Shown piece by piece: positions 44,601 to 56,800 of a stretch of 64,000 nucleotides of DNA. Numbering within the stretch: position 1 is the first letter of the stretch; every line of letters begins with the position of its first letter. The stretch is from Scylla paramamosain (Eukaryota; Arthropoda; Malacostraca; Decapoda; Portunidae). Under the pieces are notes generated by a model. The model was given only the letters and a program-made list of their open reading frames with translations, did no database searches and was not told where the DNA came from. Position numbers and translations under genes: made by a program. The stretch spans positions 1,524,599 through 1,588,598 of the forward strand of contig NC_087198.1 in the NCBI RefSeq assembly GCF_035594125.1, written 5' to 3'.

Positions 44601-47600
44601 ATGTAACTTGGGGTTTTGGTAACTAAGAATGTGAAAAACACTCAAAATACTCATATTTGGTAAAATAGTTCTTTTTCTCAATTAAAATTCTTATTCATGA
44701 GTTTCAGCATTTTGGAATGTAAGAAACTTCTTTATATACACGAGTTTTTGCGGTTATTGCCTTGTGGTTCTTATGAAACTATAAAACACTCATTATACTC
44801 GTTTCTCGTAATGTCCATTTGCTTCCCAATATAGAGTGCTTTCCATCCATTTTCGCGTTTTTTGTAGGTAACAATTTCAAAAACTCAAAATATACCTTTT
44901 TGGTAATGTTATTCTATTTCTTCATTTTTGTTGGTTTGCTTCCGTTTTAGCGTTTTCTACGTAAAACACCGGAAAGACACGTTTTCAGTAATTTTGTTTT
45001 GAATTCCCATATAGATTGACTTTCTTGGGTTTTATCGTGTTGGTTCTTAATATGATGAAAAATACTCATAAGACAGTTTTCTGGCAAAGACGTTTAATTT
45101 CCCCATATAGGTGGCTTTGCATGCACTTTAGGGGTTTCGTACATAACAGTCCGAAAAAAAAAAGCTAAATTTAACTTTTTTGATAATGTTCTTATTTCAT
45201 ATAATTTTTTTGAACTTTGCCCGAATTTTGGCATCTCTTTACCTGTGAAGATGAATAAGAATGAAAAAAAAATGTTTTTTTTTATCTATTTATTTGTTTT
45301 TTCTCAATAAGGAGTGTAATTTGTGGCTATTAGCTTTTCGTACTTAATGAACTTAAAAACACTCATAATACACGTTTCTCGTAATGCCCTTTCATTTTCC
45401 CAAAATTGGGTTCTTTGCATGTATTTAAGCGTTTTTATTGGTTACATGATCAAAAACACTGAAAATACATGTTTTTGGTAATGTTATTTTGTTTCACCAT
45501 GAAGTGCATTTTGCATGCGTTTTAGTGTTTTGGTATATAAGGAGCTCAAAAACACTAAAAGGCAAGTTCTTATTAACAATCGGTTTTATTCCAATGTAAT
45601 GTGATTGCCCTGCTTTTCAGTGCTTCTTTGCCTAACACGCTCAAAAACACCCAAAAGACATTTTTCTGGTAATGTCATTTTTTCCCACATAAAGCTGGTT
45701 TCGCATGCAATTTATGGTTTTGGTAACTAAGAATGTAAAAAAGCACTCAAAATACACACATTTAGTAAGATTGTTCTGTTTCTCAATTAAGAGTGTTGTT
45801 CATGAGTTTCAGCATTTTGGTATCTACGAAACCTATACACTAGCTTTTGCATGCTTTGCCTTATGGTTCTTTTGAACTATAAAACACTCATTATACACTT
45901 TTCATTTTCTCCATAAAAGGTGCTTTGCATGCGTTTTAGTGTTTTCGTATGTAATGAGATCAAAAACACTCAAAGGCAAGTTCTTGGTAAAAGTTTTTAT
46001 TATTCCCATGTCACGTGATTGCCCTGCTTTTTAGTGCTTTATTGCCTAACACGGGCAAAAACACTCAAAACACACTTTTCTGGTAATATCGTTTTTTTTT
46101 TTTCCACATAAAGCTAGTTTTGCATGGAATTTGGGGTTTTGCTAACTAAGAATGTGAAAAAAAACTCAAAACACAGGGTCTAGTAAGGTTGTTCTATTTC
46201 TTAATTAAAAGTGTTATTCATGAGTTTCAGCATTTTGGTATGTAAGAAACTTTTCTAATACACACATTTAGTAAGGTATTTCTGTTTCAAAATTAAAAGT
46301 GTTATTGATGAATTTCAGCTTTTTGGTATGTAAGAACTTCTTTACGTACACGAGTTTTTGAGTTTTTTACCTTGTGGTTCTTGTCAAACTATAAAACACT
46401 CATACACGTTTCTCGTAATGTCCTCTTCTTTGCCAATATAAAGTGCTTTCCATCCATTTTTCCATTTTTTGTTGGTAACAAGCTCAAAAACACATCAAAA
46501 TATATCTTTTTTGTAATGTTATCCTATTTCTTCATATTGGTTGGTTTGCATCCGTTTTAGCGTTTTTCTACGTAAATCACTGAGAAGACACGTTTTAAGT
46601 AATATTGTTCAGATTGCTGAAAAACACTCAAAAGACAGGTTTCTGGTAAAGTCGTGAAATTTCCCCATATAGGTGCATTTGCATGCACTTCAGAGTTTGT
46701 ACATAACTCCGGAAAAAAGCTAAAATTATTTTTTTATAATGATTTTTTTTTTACAAAATTTCCATGAATTTTGCCAGAATTTTGGCATCTCGGTACCTAT
46801 GAAGATGAATAAGAATTTTTTTTTCTCTCTATAAAAAGTTATTTGTTGGTTTTAGCTTTTTGGTACTTAATGAACTTAAAAACACTCATAATACACGATT
46901 TTCGTAATGTCCTCTCATTTTCCAAACATAGGGTTCTTTGCATGTATTTAGGCATTTTTATAGGTAACATGATCAAAAACACTCAAAATACATGTTTCTG
47001 GTAATGTTATTCTGTTTCTCCATAAAGGGTGTTTTGCAAGCGTTTTAGCGTTTGGTATGTAAGAAGCTCAAAAATATGTAAAGGCAGGTTCTTGGTAAAA
47101 GTTGGTTTTATTCCTATATAATGTGATTGCCCTCCTTTTTAGTGCTTTAGTGCCTATCACGCTCAAAAACACTCAAAAAACACGTTTTTGGTAATGTCAT
47201 TTTTTTTCCCACATAAAGCTAGTTTCGCATGCAATTTTTGGTTTTCGTAACTAAGAATGTGAAAAGCACTCAAAATAAATGCATTTCGTAAGGTTTTTCT
47301 GTATTCTTAATTAAGAGTGTTATTTCTGAGTTTCACCATTTTGGTATCTAAAAAACTTCTCCATATACACCGAGTTTTGCGATTTTTGCCTTGTGGCTGT
47401 TGTGAAACTATAAAACACTCATTATACACGTTTCTCGTAATGTCCTTTTGTATCCCAATATAGAGTGCTTTCCATCCATTTTCGCGTTTTTTGAAGGTAA
47501 GAAGCTCAAAAACACTCAAAATATACCTTTTTGGTAATGTTATTCTATTTCTCCATATTCGTTGGTTTGCATCTGATTTAGCGTTTTTCTACGTAAAACA

Positions 47601-50600
47601 CTGAAATGACACTTTTTCAGTAATTTTGTGATGGATTCCCACATTGAGTGACTTCCATATTATTTATTGTTTTGGTGGCTAACATGCTGAAAAAAAAACA
47701 CAAAAGACAGGTTTCTGGTAAGGTCGTTTAATTTCCCCATATAGGTGGCTTTGCATGCACTTTAGGGTTTGGTACATAACAGTCCGAAAAAAAAAGCTAA
47801 AATTAACTCTTTTTCATAATGTTCTTTTTTCACATAATTTCCCTGAATTTTGGCAGAATTTTAGCATCTCGGTACCTATGAAGATGAATAAATAAAAATC
47901 CTATTTTTTTTTTTTTTTCTATAAATTGTGTTGTTTGTGGGTTTTAGCTTTTTGGTACTTAAAGAACTTAGAAACACTCATAATACACGTTTCTCGAAAT
48001 GTCCTTTCGTTTCCCAAACATAAGATTCTTTGCATGTATTTAAGCGTTTTTATAGGTAACATGATCAAAAACACTCAAAATACATGTTTTTGGTAATGTT
48101 ATTCTGTTTCTAAATAAACGGTGTTATGCATGCGTTTTAGCGTTTTGGTATATAAGGAGCTCAAAAACACTTGATAACACTTGATAAAAGTTGATAAAAA
48201 AACACTTGATAAAAGTTGATTTTTTTTCCCATGTAATGTGATTGCCCTGCTTTTTAGTGCTTTATCGCATATCATGCAATCACACTTAAAAGACACTTTT
48301 CTGGTAATATCATTTTTTTTTTCCACATATAGCTATTTTCACATAAAATTTGGGGTTTTGGTAACAAAGAATGTGAAAAACACTCAAAATACACGCATTT
48401 GGTAAGGTTGTTCTGTTTCTCAATTTAGAGTGTTATTTTCTTTATAAAGCTTTTTGGTACTTATGGAACTTAAAAACCCATAATACACGTTTCTCATAAT
48501 GTCCTTTCGTTTCCCAGACATAGGGTTCTTTGCATGTATTTAAGCGTTTTTAGAGGTAACATGATCAAAAACACTCAAAATAAATGTTTTTGGTAATGTT
48601 AATCTGTTTCTCCATAAAGGGTGTTTTGCATGTGTTTTAGCGTTTTGGTACATAAGGAGTTAAAAAACACTTAAAAGTTGGTTTTATTCCCATATAATGT
48701 GATTGCCCTCCTTTTTAGTGCTTTATTGCCTAACTCTCTCAAAAACCCTCAAAAGATATTTTCTGGTAATGTCATTGTTTTTTCCCACATAAAGCTAGTT
48801 TTGCATGCAATTTGGGGTTCTAATAACTAAGAATGTGAAAAACACTCAAAATATACGCATTTAGTAATGTTATTCTGTTTCTTAATTAAGAGTGTTATTC
48901 AGGAGTTTCAGCATTTTGGTATCTAAGAAACTTCTCCATATACACTAGTTTTTGCGTTTTTTGCTTCGTGGTTCTTGTGAAACTATAAAATACTCATTAT
49001 ACACGTTTCTCGTAATGTCTTTTTATTTCCCAATATAGAGTGCTTTGCATCCATTTTCACGTTTTTTTTTGTTGGTCACAAGCTCAAAAATACTTAAGAT
49101 ATACCTTTTTGGTAATGTTATTCTATTTCTTCATATTGGTCTGTTTGCATCCGTTTTAGCGTTTTTTTTTTTACGTAAAACACTGAAAAGAGACGTTTTC
49201 AGTAATTTTGTTTTGGATTCCCATATAGAGTGACTGCCATATTATTTATCGTTTTGGTGTCTAATATGCTGAAAAAAACACTCAAAAGACAGTTTGTAAA
49301 GTCGTTTAATTTCCCCATATAGATGGCTTTGCGTGCACTTTAGGGTTTGGTACATAACAGTCCGAAAAAAAAGCTAAAATTAACTTTTTCGATAATGTTC
49401 TTTTATCCACATAATTTCCCTGAATTTTAACAGAATTTTGGCATCTCGGTACCTCTGAAGATAAATAAAAAAAAAAAAAAAATTATTATTTTCTTTTATT
49501 TTATTTATTATTTTTATTTATTGGTTTTTTTGTTTTTTTTTTTGTTTCTTCATAAAGAGTGTTATTTGTGGGTTTTAGCTTTTTGGTATTTAAGAAACTT
49601 AAAAACATTTATAATACATGTTTCTCGTAATGTCCTTTCGTTTCCCAATCATAGGATTCTTTGCATGTATTTAAGCGTTTTTATAGGTAACATGATGAAA
49701 AACACTCAAGGTTTTTGTAATGTTTTTGTTTTTCTCCATAAAGGATTTTTTGCATTTGTTTTAGCGTTTTGGTATGTAATGAGCTCAAAAATATTTAACA
49801 GCAAGTTCTTGGTAAAAGTTTCTTTTATTCACATGTAATGTAATTGCCCTTCTTTCAAGTACTTTATTGCCTAACACGCTCATAAACACTGAAAAAAATT
49901 TTTCTGGGAATATAATTTTTTCCCCACATAAACCTAGTTTCGCATGCAATTTCGTATTTTGGTGACAAAGAATGTGAAAAACACTCAAAATACACGCATT
50001 TGGTAAGGTTGTTCTGTATCTCAATCAAGAGTGTTATTCATGAGTTTCAGCATTTTGGTATCTAAGAAACTTTTGCCTTGTGGTTGTTGTGAAACTATAA
50101 AACACTCATTATACAGGTTTCTCGTAATGTCCTTTTGTTTCCCAATATAGAGTGCTTTGCATCCATTTTCGCGTTTTTTGTAGGTAAAAGGCTCAAAAAC
50201 ACTCAAAATATACCTTTTTGTCAATGTCATTCTATTTCTTCATATTGGTTTGTTTGCAATCCGTTTTAGCGTGTTTCTACGTAAAACACTGAAAAGACAA
50301 GTGTTAAGTAATTTTGTTTTGGATTCCCATATAGAGTGACTTCCATGTTATTTATTGTTTTTGTGCCTAACATGCTAAAAAACACTCAAAAGACAGGTTT
50401 CTGGTAAAGTTGTTTAATTTTCTATAGATTTGGCTTTGCATGCAATTTAGGTTTTGGTACATAACTGTCCGAAAAAAAGCTAAAATTAACTTTTTATGAT
50501 AATGTTCTTTTTTTCCATATAATTTCCCTGAATTTTGCTAGAATTTTGGCATCTCGGTACTTATGAAGAAGAATAACAAAAAAAAAAGGAAAATTCTTTT

Positions 50601-51190
50601 TTTTTTTCTCTATAAAGAGTGTTATTTGTGGATTTTAGCTTTTTGGTGCTTAAGGAATTTAATAATATTCATAATACACGTTTCCCAAACATAGGGTTCT
50701 TTCCATGTATTTAAGCGTTTTCATAGGTAACATGATCAAAAACACTCTAAATACATGTTTTTGGTAATGTTATTCCGTTTCTTCATAAAGGGTGTTTTGC
50801 ATGCGTTTTAGTGTGTTGGTATGTTAGGAACTCAAAAACACTTGAAGGCAAGTTCTTGGTAAAAGTTGGTTTTATTCCCATGTAAGGTGATTGCCTTGCT
50901 TTGTAGTGCTTTATTGCCTAACACGCTCAAAAACACTCAAAAGGCATATTTCTGGAAATGTCTTTTTTTTTTCTTGCCACATAAAGCTAGTTTCGTATGC
51001 AATTTGGGGTTTTGGTAACCAAGAATGTGAAAACACTCAAAATACACGCATTTGGTAAGGTTGTTCTGTTTCTCAATTAAGAGTGTTATTCATGAGTTTC
51101 AGGGTTTTGGTATCTAAGAATCTCAAAAACACTTATAATGCACGTTTCTCGTAATGTCCCTTTTTTTCCTCATTTAGGGTGCTTTCCATG
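41617..51190 (+). repeat. Satellite HOR array, forward block 6
   Basis: Landmarks lie at about 42011 (d), 42919 (e), 43895 (b), 45230 (c), 46784 (b), 47863, 49440 and 50548 (generic). Several out-of-register joins are visible. At ~41640 monomer D jumps to the end of G (GGCAAGTTCTTTTTTTATGTAACAAG). At ~44395-44455 monomer E jumps to H and then D. At ~45903 F2 jumps to C (TATACACTTTTCATTTTCTCC). At ~48430 F1 jumps to K2. The last ~100 bp is the plain-monomer flank of remnant B. No gene is recognisable. Confidence 0.87.
48166..48221. repeat. Local ACACTTGATAA duplication
   Basis: ACACTTGATAA / AAAGTTGATAA units are repeated about four times where monomer D normally has a single CACTTAAAGGCAAGTTCTTGG. 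This is a private slippage event. Confidence 0.85.
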
Positions 51191-51200
51191 CACCCTAAAT
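51172..51200. repeat. Inverted repeat at the LINE-satellite junction
   Basis: ATTTAGGGTGC, a 7-nt loop, then GCACCCTAAAT: a perfect 11-bp stem. The left arm is satellite and the right arm is the edge of the LINE remnant. The join therefore either was formed by fold-back at this sequence or happened to create the symmetry. The first is more economical. Confidence 0.88.
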
Positions 51201-51933
51201 TTACTAACAACACTACTAATTCCACTATCCAAGTCATTGACATATATTACAAACAACATTTGCCCTAATACTAATAATCCCTTTGTCACCCCACTCGGAT
51301 TTAGAGCCGTTTATTACAACACTCTGTCGCCTGCCGCTTGGCCATGACGTTATCCAGATTACTTATAACCTTTTTCCAATTCTTAAATACTGTGGAATAT
51401 ATTTCATCTGGTCCTGGTGACTTGAACTTTTCAGCTTATCTATCTCCTGTTCCACTATCTCTTTAGTTATGGTAATATCTGTCAGCTTCTCATTATCTTC
51501 TACTCTAAATATCTTGTCACTATTCGGCAAATCCTGCATGTTTTCCTGAGCAAAGATGGTTCAAAAATACTCGTTCACAATTTTACTAATCTCCTCCCAA
51601 CAACTAAGCAGGTCCCATTCTGCTGTCTTCAAGGAACTATTGTTTCTCTATTCTTCGTCTTATATGCCTGATAAAATCCCTTGGGGTCTATCTTCGCTTG
51701 GCTGGCTACCTTTAATTCATAACTATTTTTAGCTTTCCTTGTTAAACTCCTGACTTTTCTAATTCATTATATTATGGCCTTAAAACCACTTTCCCTGTCT
51801 TTAATCTCATATATACTTCTCTTTCGCCCTATGTAATGTTTTAACCTCTCATCCATTTATGATCATTTTTCTGCGATCTTATTCTTGTGTAAGGGATGTT
51901 CCTTAACTGTCCTGAATGTAATTTATCAACGAA
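51191..51933 (-). mobile_element. CR1-like LINE remnant B, internally deleted
   Basis: A minus-strand element with the same right (5') edge as remnant A: both end ATTTATCAACGAA before satellite. It keeps the full endonuclease-RT linker that A has lost and a downstream RT block that A lacks. It has lost the RT middle, including the ANIVPIFKKGDK region (join near 51340-51356), and the 3' tail. Both satellite flanks match those of A, so A and B are two copies of one insertion locus. Confidence 0.85.
51194..51933 (-). pseudogene. Reverse-transcriptase pseudogene of remnant B
   Basis: Minus-strand reading from the right gives the linker with RKAKNSYELKVASQAKIDPK (about 51675-51745), a NEYF segment, EKLTDITITKEIVEQEIDKL, a frameshift, then KSPGPDEIYSTVF (51382-51423). 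After an internal deletion it continues SGVTKG...LFVIYVNDLDSGISS (51194-51295). The last piece corresponds to the GVPQGSVLGPLLF-YVNDL block of non-LTR RT that precedes the FADD catalytic box; FADD itself is not present. Canonical GVPQGS has decayed to GVTKGL. The gene is dead through frameshifts, stops and deletion. Confidence 0.85.
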
Positions 51934-53159
51934 ATATTTATTTCGCTTCTCTATAAAGGGTGTTTTGCTTGAGTTTTAGCGTTTCTGTACATAAGAACCT
52001 TTAAAACACGTTTTTAGTAATGTTATTTTGTATTCCTTTATGGAGCGCTTTCCATGCTTTTCAGCGTTTTGGTGTCTAACACGTTGAAAAACACTCAAAA
52101 GACACGTTGATGAAAATGTCGTTTCGTTTCCCGATAAAGGGGGCTTCCAATGCATTTTGTCTTTTGGTACTTAACAATATGAAAAAAAAAGTTTAAGTAA
52201 AAGTTTTCGGTTGAGTTATTTTTCCATATAAAGTTCTAATCATGTGTTTTTGAGTCTGGGTACCTAGAAAGCTCAAAATCTCTTATAATACACTTTTCTC
52301 GTAATGTCCTTTCTTTTCTCCATGAAAGATGCTTTGCGTGTAATTTGGCACTTTTATACTTAACAAGCACAAAAACAATCAAAATACAAGTTTTTGGTAA
52401 TGCTAATTTGTTTCTCCGTAAAGGTTGTTTTGCATGTTTTTCTGCGATTTCGGATGTAAGAAGGTGAAAAACACTCTAAAGATACTTTCTTGGTAATGTT
52501 ATTTTATATTGCCAAATAGGGTGCTTTCAATGCATTTTAGTATTTTGATTCCTAACACTCAAGTAAACACTCAAAAGACACGTTTCCTGTAATATAGTTT
52601 TGCTTCTTCATATAGGGATCTGCATGCATTATGATGTTTTGCTACATAATGTGAAAAACGCTCAAAATAAAGATTTTAGGTAATGTTCTTTTTCTCTATA
52701 TAGGGTGCTATTCATCCTTTTTAGCGTTTTGGTACTTAGAAAGCTTACTTAGAAAGCTCAGAAACACAAATAAAACTTGTTTCTCCAAACGTCTTTCCAT
52801 TTTCCCATAAAGATTGCTTTTGTATGTATTTTGACGTTTTGGTACATAAAAAGGAAAAAAATAACACAAAAAAACACGTTATTGGTGATGTTCTGTTTCT
52901 CTATTAAGAGATATATAATATATTTAATTTTCATTCAGGCGGTTTAGTGTTTGGTACCTAAGAGACTCAAAACTCTGATAATACACGTTTCTCGTAATAT
53001 CCTATCATTTCCTCATACAGGGTGCTTTAAATGCATTTTTAAGATGATGTATGTAACAGACTCAAAAAGACTCATAATACACGTTTTTGGTAATTTTTTT
53101 TTCTGTTTGGTAAGATTATTCGTGTTTGTTGCACGCGTTTTAGCGTTTTGGAACGTACC

Positions 53160-53818
53160 TTCTCAGGTACCAAAACGCAAAAATGGAGAAAGAAAAAAAC
53201 TTTACGAAAATCGTGTAATTTGAATGTTTTTCACATTGTCAGGTAGCAAAACACCATAATGCTTGCTCGCTATACGAGAAAATTAAACAACAATGTAAGA
53301 AATGTGTTTTTATGTGTTTTTCCGCGTGTTAAGCACGAAAACGCTAAATAGCATGGAAAGCACCTTACATAGAAATGCAAAATAATGTCTTTTAAGTGTT
53401 TTACACTTAAAATACATTATTTTGCATTTCATTGCAAAATAATGTCTTTTAAGTGTTTTACACTTAAAAGACATTATTTTGCATTTCTATGTAAGGTGCT
53501 TTCCATGCTATTTAGCGTTTTCGTGCTTAACACGCGGAAAAACACAAAAACACATTTCTTACATTGTTGTTTAATTTTCTCGTATAGCGAGCAAGCATTA
53601 TGGTGTTTTGCTACCTGACAATGTGAAAAACATTCAAATTACACGATTTTCGTAAAGTTTTTTTCTAAAAACACATTTCTTACATTGTTGTTTAATTTTC
53701 TCGTATAGCGAGCAAGCATTATGGTGTTTTGCTACCTGACAATGTGAAAAACATTCAAATTACACGATTTTCGTAAAGTTTTTTTCTTTCTCCATTTTTG
53801 CGTTTTGGTACCTGAGAA
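53160..53818. repeat. 659-bp palindromic inverted duplication
   Basis: The left arm (from TTCTCAGGTACCAAAACGC at 53160) is the near-exact reverse complement of the right arm (ending GCGTTTTGGTACCTGAGAA at 53818). The axis is at about 53429-53430. Two adjacent 51-bp hairpins (53376-53426 and 53433-53483), each with a 24-bp stem and TTT loop, flank the axis. The first has one mismatch pair. The arms look almost identical by eye. The matching place in block A (about 35330-35600) has the same sequence once, in simple orientation, so this is a derived fold-back duplication. Confidence 0.95.
53546..53787. repeat. 121-bp tandem duplication in the right palindrome arm
   Basis: Two apparently identical copies, 53546-53666 and 53667-53787, each starting AAAAACACATTTCTTACATTG and ending AAAGTTTTTTTCT. 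The left arm has only one copy, so this duplication came after or together with the inversion. Confidence 0.95.
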
Positions 53819-56800
53819 GCTAAAAAAAAAAAAAAAACTCATAATACACGTTTTTTTCATGTCCTTTCGTTTCCTCATATAGGCTGTTTTTGGTGCTTTG
53901 GTACCTAACAGGGTGTTTGCATGTATTTTGACATTTTTGTTCGTAAGAACCTAAAAAAACACTCTAAAGACACGTTTTAGTAAAGTTCTTTTGTATTCTC
54001 CTATGGGGTGCTTTCGTTGCTTCTTACTGATTTGGTGCCTAACACGCCCAAAAAATAACAAAAGACAAGTTTGTAGTGATTTCGTTTCGTTTCTTCATAT
54101 AGGTTGCTTTACATGCATGTTGGCGTTTTGGTAATTATCAATGTAAAAAAATACACGTTTTTGGTAAGTTTGTTCTTTTTCTTCAGAGCACTATTGAAGT
54201 ACTGATTTGGTACTTAAGAAAGTAATAAAAAAAAACAAAACAAAAAAAAAATTCTCGTAATGTCCTTTTTATTTTCATATACAGGGTGATTTGTTTGATG
54301 ACAGGCGATTTTGTACATAATAAGCTCAAAAAAAAAAAAATACACGTTTTTGGTTAATGTATTCTGTTTCTCTATATATGGAATTTTCATACGTTTTTAA
54401 AGTCGTTTCATATATCTATATATGGGTCTTTGCATGAATTTTGGCTTTTTGGTAACTAACAATGTCATAACACTCAAAATGCACGTTTTTTTTTTGGCAG
54501 TATTGTTCTGTTTCTCCATATAGAGTGTTTTCATACGTTTTACCCTTTTGATACTAAGAAAATAAAAAAAACACTCATAATGCACGTTTCTCGTAATGTC
54601 TTTTAATTTTTCCCATATAGGGTATTTCCGATTCATTTAGGCGTTTTTTTACGTAACAATCTTACAAAAGACTCAAAATACTTGTTTTGTATGCGTTTTA
54701 GCGTTTCCGTATGTAAGGAACTTAAAAACACTTAAAGGCAAGTTATTGGTACAAGATGGTTTTATTCCCATGTAATGTGATTGCCCTGCTTTTTTAGTGC
54801 ATTATTGCCTAACACGCTCAAAAAAAAAAAAAACTTAAAAGACACTTTTCTGGTAATATTTTTTTTTCACACATAAAGCTAGTTTCGCATGCAATTTGGG
54901 GTTTTGGTAAGAATGTTAAAAAGATTCAAAATACACCCATTTGGTAAAGTTGTTCTGTTTCCCAATTGAGTGTTATTCATGAATTTCAGCATTTTGCTAT
55001 AAAAGAAACATCTCCATATACACGAGTTTTTGCGTGTTTTGCCTTGTGGTTCTTGTGAAACTATAAAACACTCATTTTACACGTTTCTCGTAATGTCCTT
55101 TTCTTTCCCAATATAGAGTGCTTTGCAACTATTTTCGCGTTTTCTGTAGGTAACAAGCTCAAAAACACTCATAATATAACTTTTTAGTAATATTATTCTA
55201 TTTCTTCATATTGGTTGGTTTGCATCTGTTTTAATGTTTTTCTAATTAAAACACTAAAAAGACACGTTTTCAGTAATTTTGTTTTGGATTCCCATATAGA
55301 GTGACTTCCATATTATTTATCGTTTTGGTGCCTAACTTGCTGAAAAACACTGAAAAGACAGGTATCTGGTAAAGTCGTTTAATTTCCTCATATAGGTGGC
55401 TTTGCATACACTTTAGGGTTTGGTACATAACAGTCCGAAAAAAAAGAAGCTAAAAATAACTTTTTTCATATTATTTTTTTTCACATAATTTCCCTGAATT
55501 TTGCCAGATTTTTTGCATATGTATGAAGATAAATAACAAAAAAAAAATATCCTTGTTTTTATTTATTTATTTATTTTCTCTATAAAGATTATTATTTGTG
55601 GGTTTTAACTCTTTTCGTACTTATGGAACTTAAAAACACTCATAATACGCGTTTCTCGTAATGTCCTTTCGTTTCCCAAACATAGATTTCTTTGCATGTA
55701 TTTAAGCGTTTTTATACGTAACAGATCAAAAACACCGAAAATTAATGTTTTTCGTAATGTTATTTTGTTTCTCCATAAGGGGTGTTTTGCATGCATTTTA
55801 GTGTTTTGGTATGTAAGGAGCTGAAAAACACTTAAAGACAAGTTCTTGGTAAATGTTGGTTTTATTCCCATGTAATGTCATTTCCCTGCTTTTTTGTGCT
55901 TTATTGCCTAACACGCTCAAAAACACTCAAAAAACACTCTTTTTCTGGTAATGTCATTTATTTCCCACATAAAGCTAATTTCGCATGTAATTTCGAGTTT
56001 TGTGAAAAAAAATCAAAATACACGCATTTGGTAAGGTTGTTCTGTTTCTCAATTAAGAGTGTTATTCATGAATTTCAGCGTTTTGGTATCTAAGAAACAT
56101 CTTCATATACACGAGTTTTTGCTTGTTTTTTCCTTGTGGTTCTTGTGAAACTATAAAACACATTATAAACGTTTCTCGTAATGTCCTTTTGTTTCCCAAT
56201 ATAGAGAGATTTGCATCCATTTTCGCTCAAAAACAAAAAAATAATACCTTTTTTGGTAATATTATTCTATTTCATGATATTGGTTGATTTGCATTCGTTT
56301 TAGCGTTTTTCTACGTAAAACACTGAAAAGACACGTTTTCAGTAATTTTCCTTTGGATTTCCATACAGACTGACTTCCATATTATTTATTGTTTTGGTGC
56401 CTAACATACTGAAAAACAGGCAAAAGACAGGTTTCAGGTAAAGTCGTTTAATTTCCCCATATAGGAGGCTCTATATGCAGTTTAGGGTTTGGTACATAAC
56501 AGTCTGAAAAAAAAGGCTAAAATTAACTTTTTTGATTTTTTTCACATAAATTCCCTGAATTTTGCCAAAATTTTGGCATCTCGGTACCTATGAAGATTAA
56601 TAACAAAAAAAAATGCTATTTTTTCATTTATTTATTTATTTTTGGTACTTAAGGAACGTATAAACACTCATAATACTCGTTTCTCGTAATGTCCTTTTGT
56701 TTCCTAAAGATAAGGTTCTTTGCATGTATTTAAGCGTTTTTATAGGTAACATGATCAAAAACACTCAAAATATACCTTTTTCATAATGTTATTCTATTTC

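Larger units (their letters stand above)
51934..54688 (+). repeat. Plain-monomer satellite block B
   Basis: Collinear with block A at an offset of about 17,814-17,816 bp for the first ~1.2 kb with almost no indels. The offset grows to about 18,200 after a palindromic expansion at 53160-53818. One extra monomer sits at about 54421-54515 (GGGTCTTTGCATGAATTTTGG), absent from block A. Near 54688 the block joins an ordered HOR (TTGTTTTGTATGCGTTTTAGCG, monomer C). It has no 1.09-kb landmark. Confidence 0.87.

Noticed and set aside
51138..51347. Plus-strand open frame of 69 codons over the satellite-LINE B junction
   Set aside because: It starts in satellite and crosses into antisense RT sequence; there is no coherent domain.
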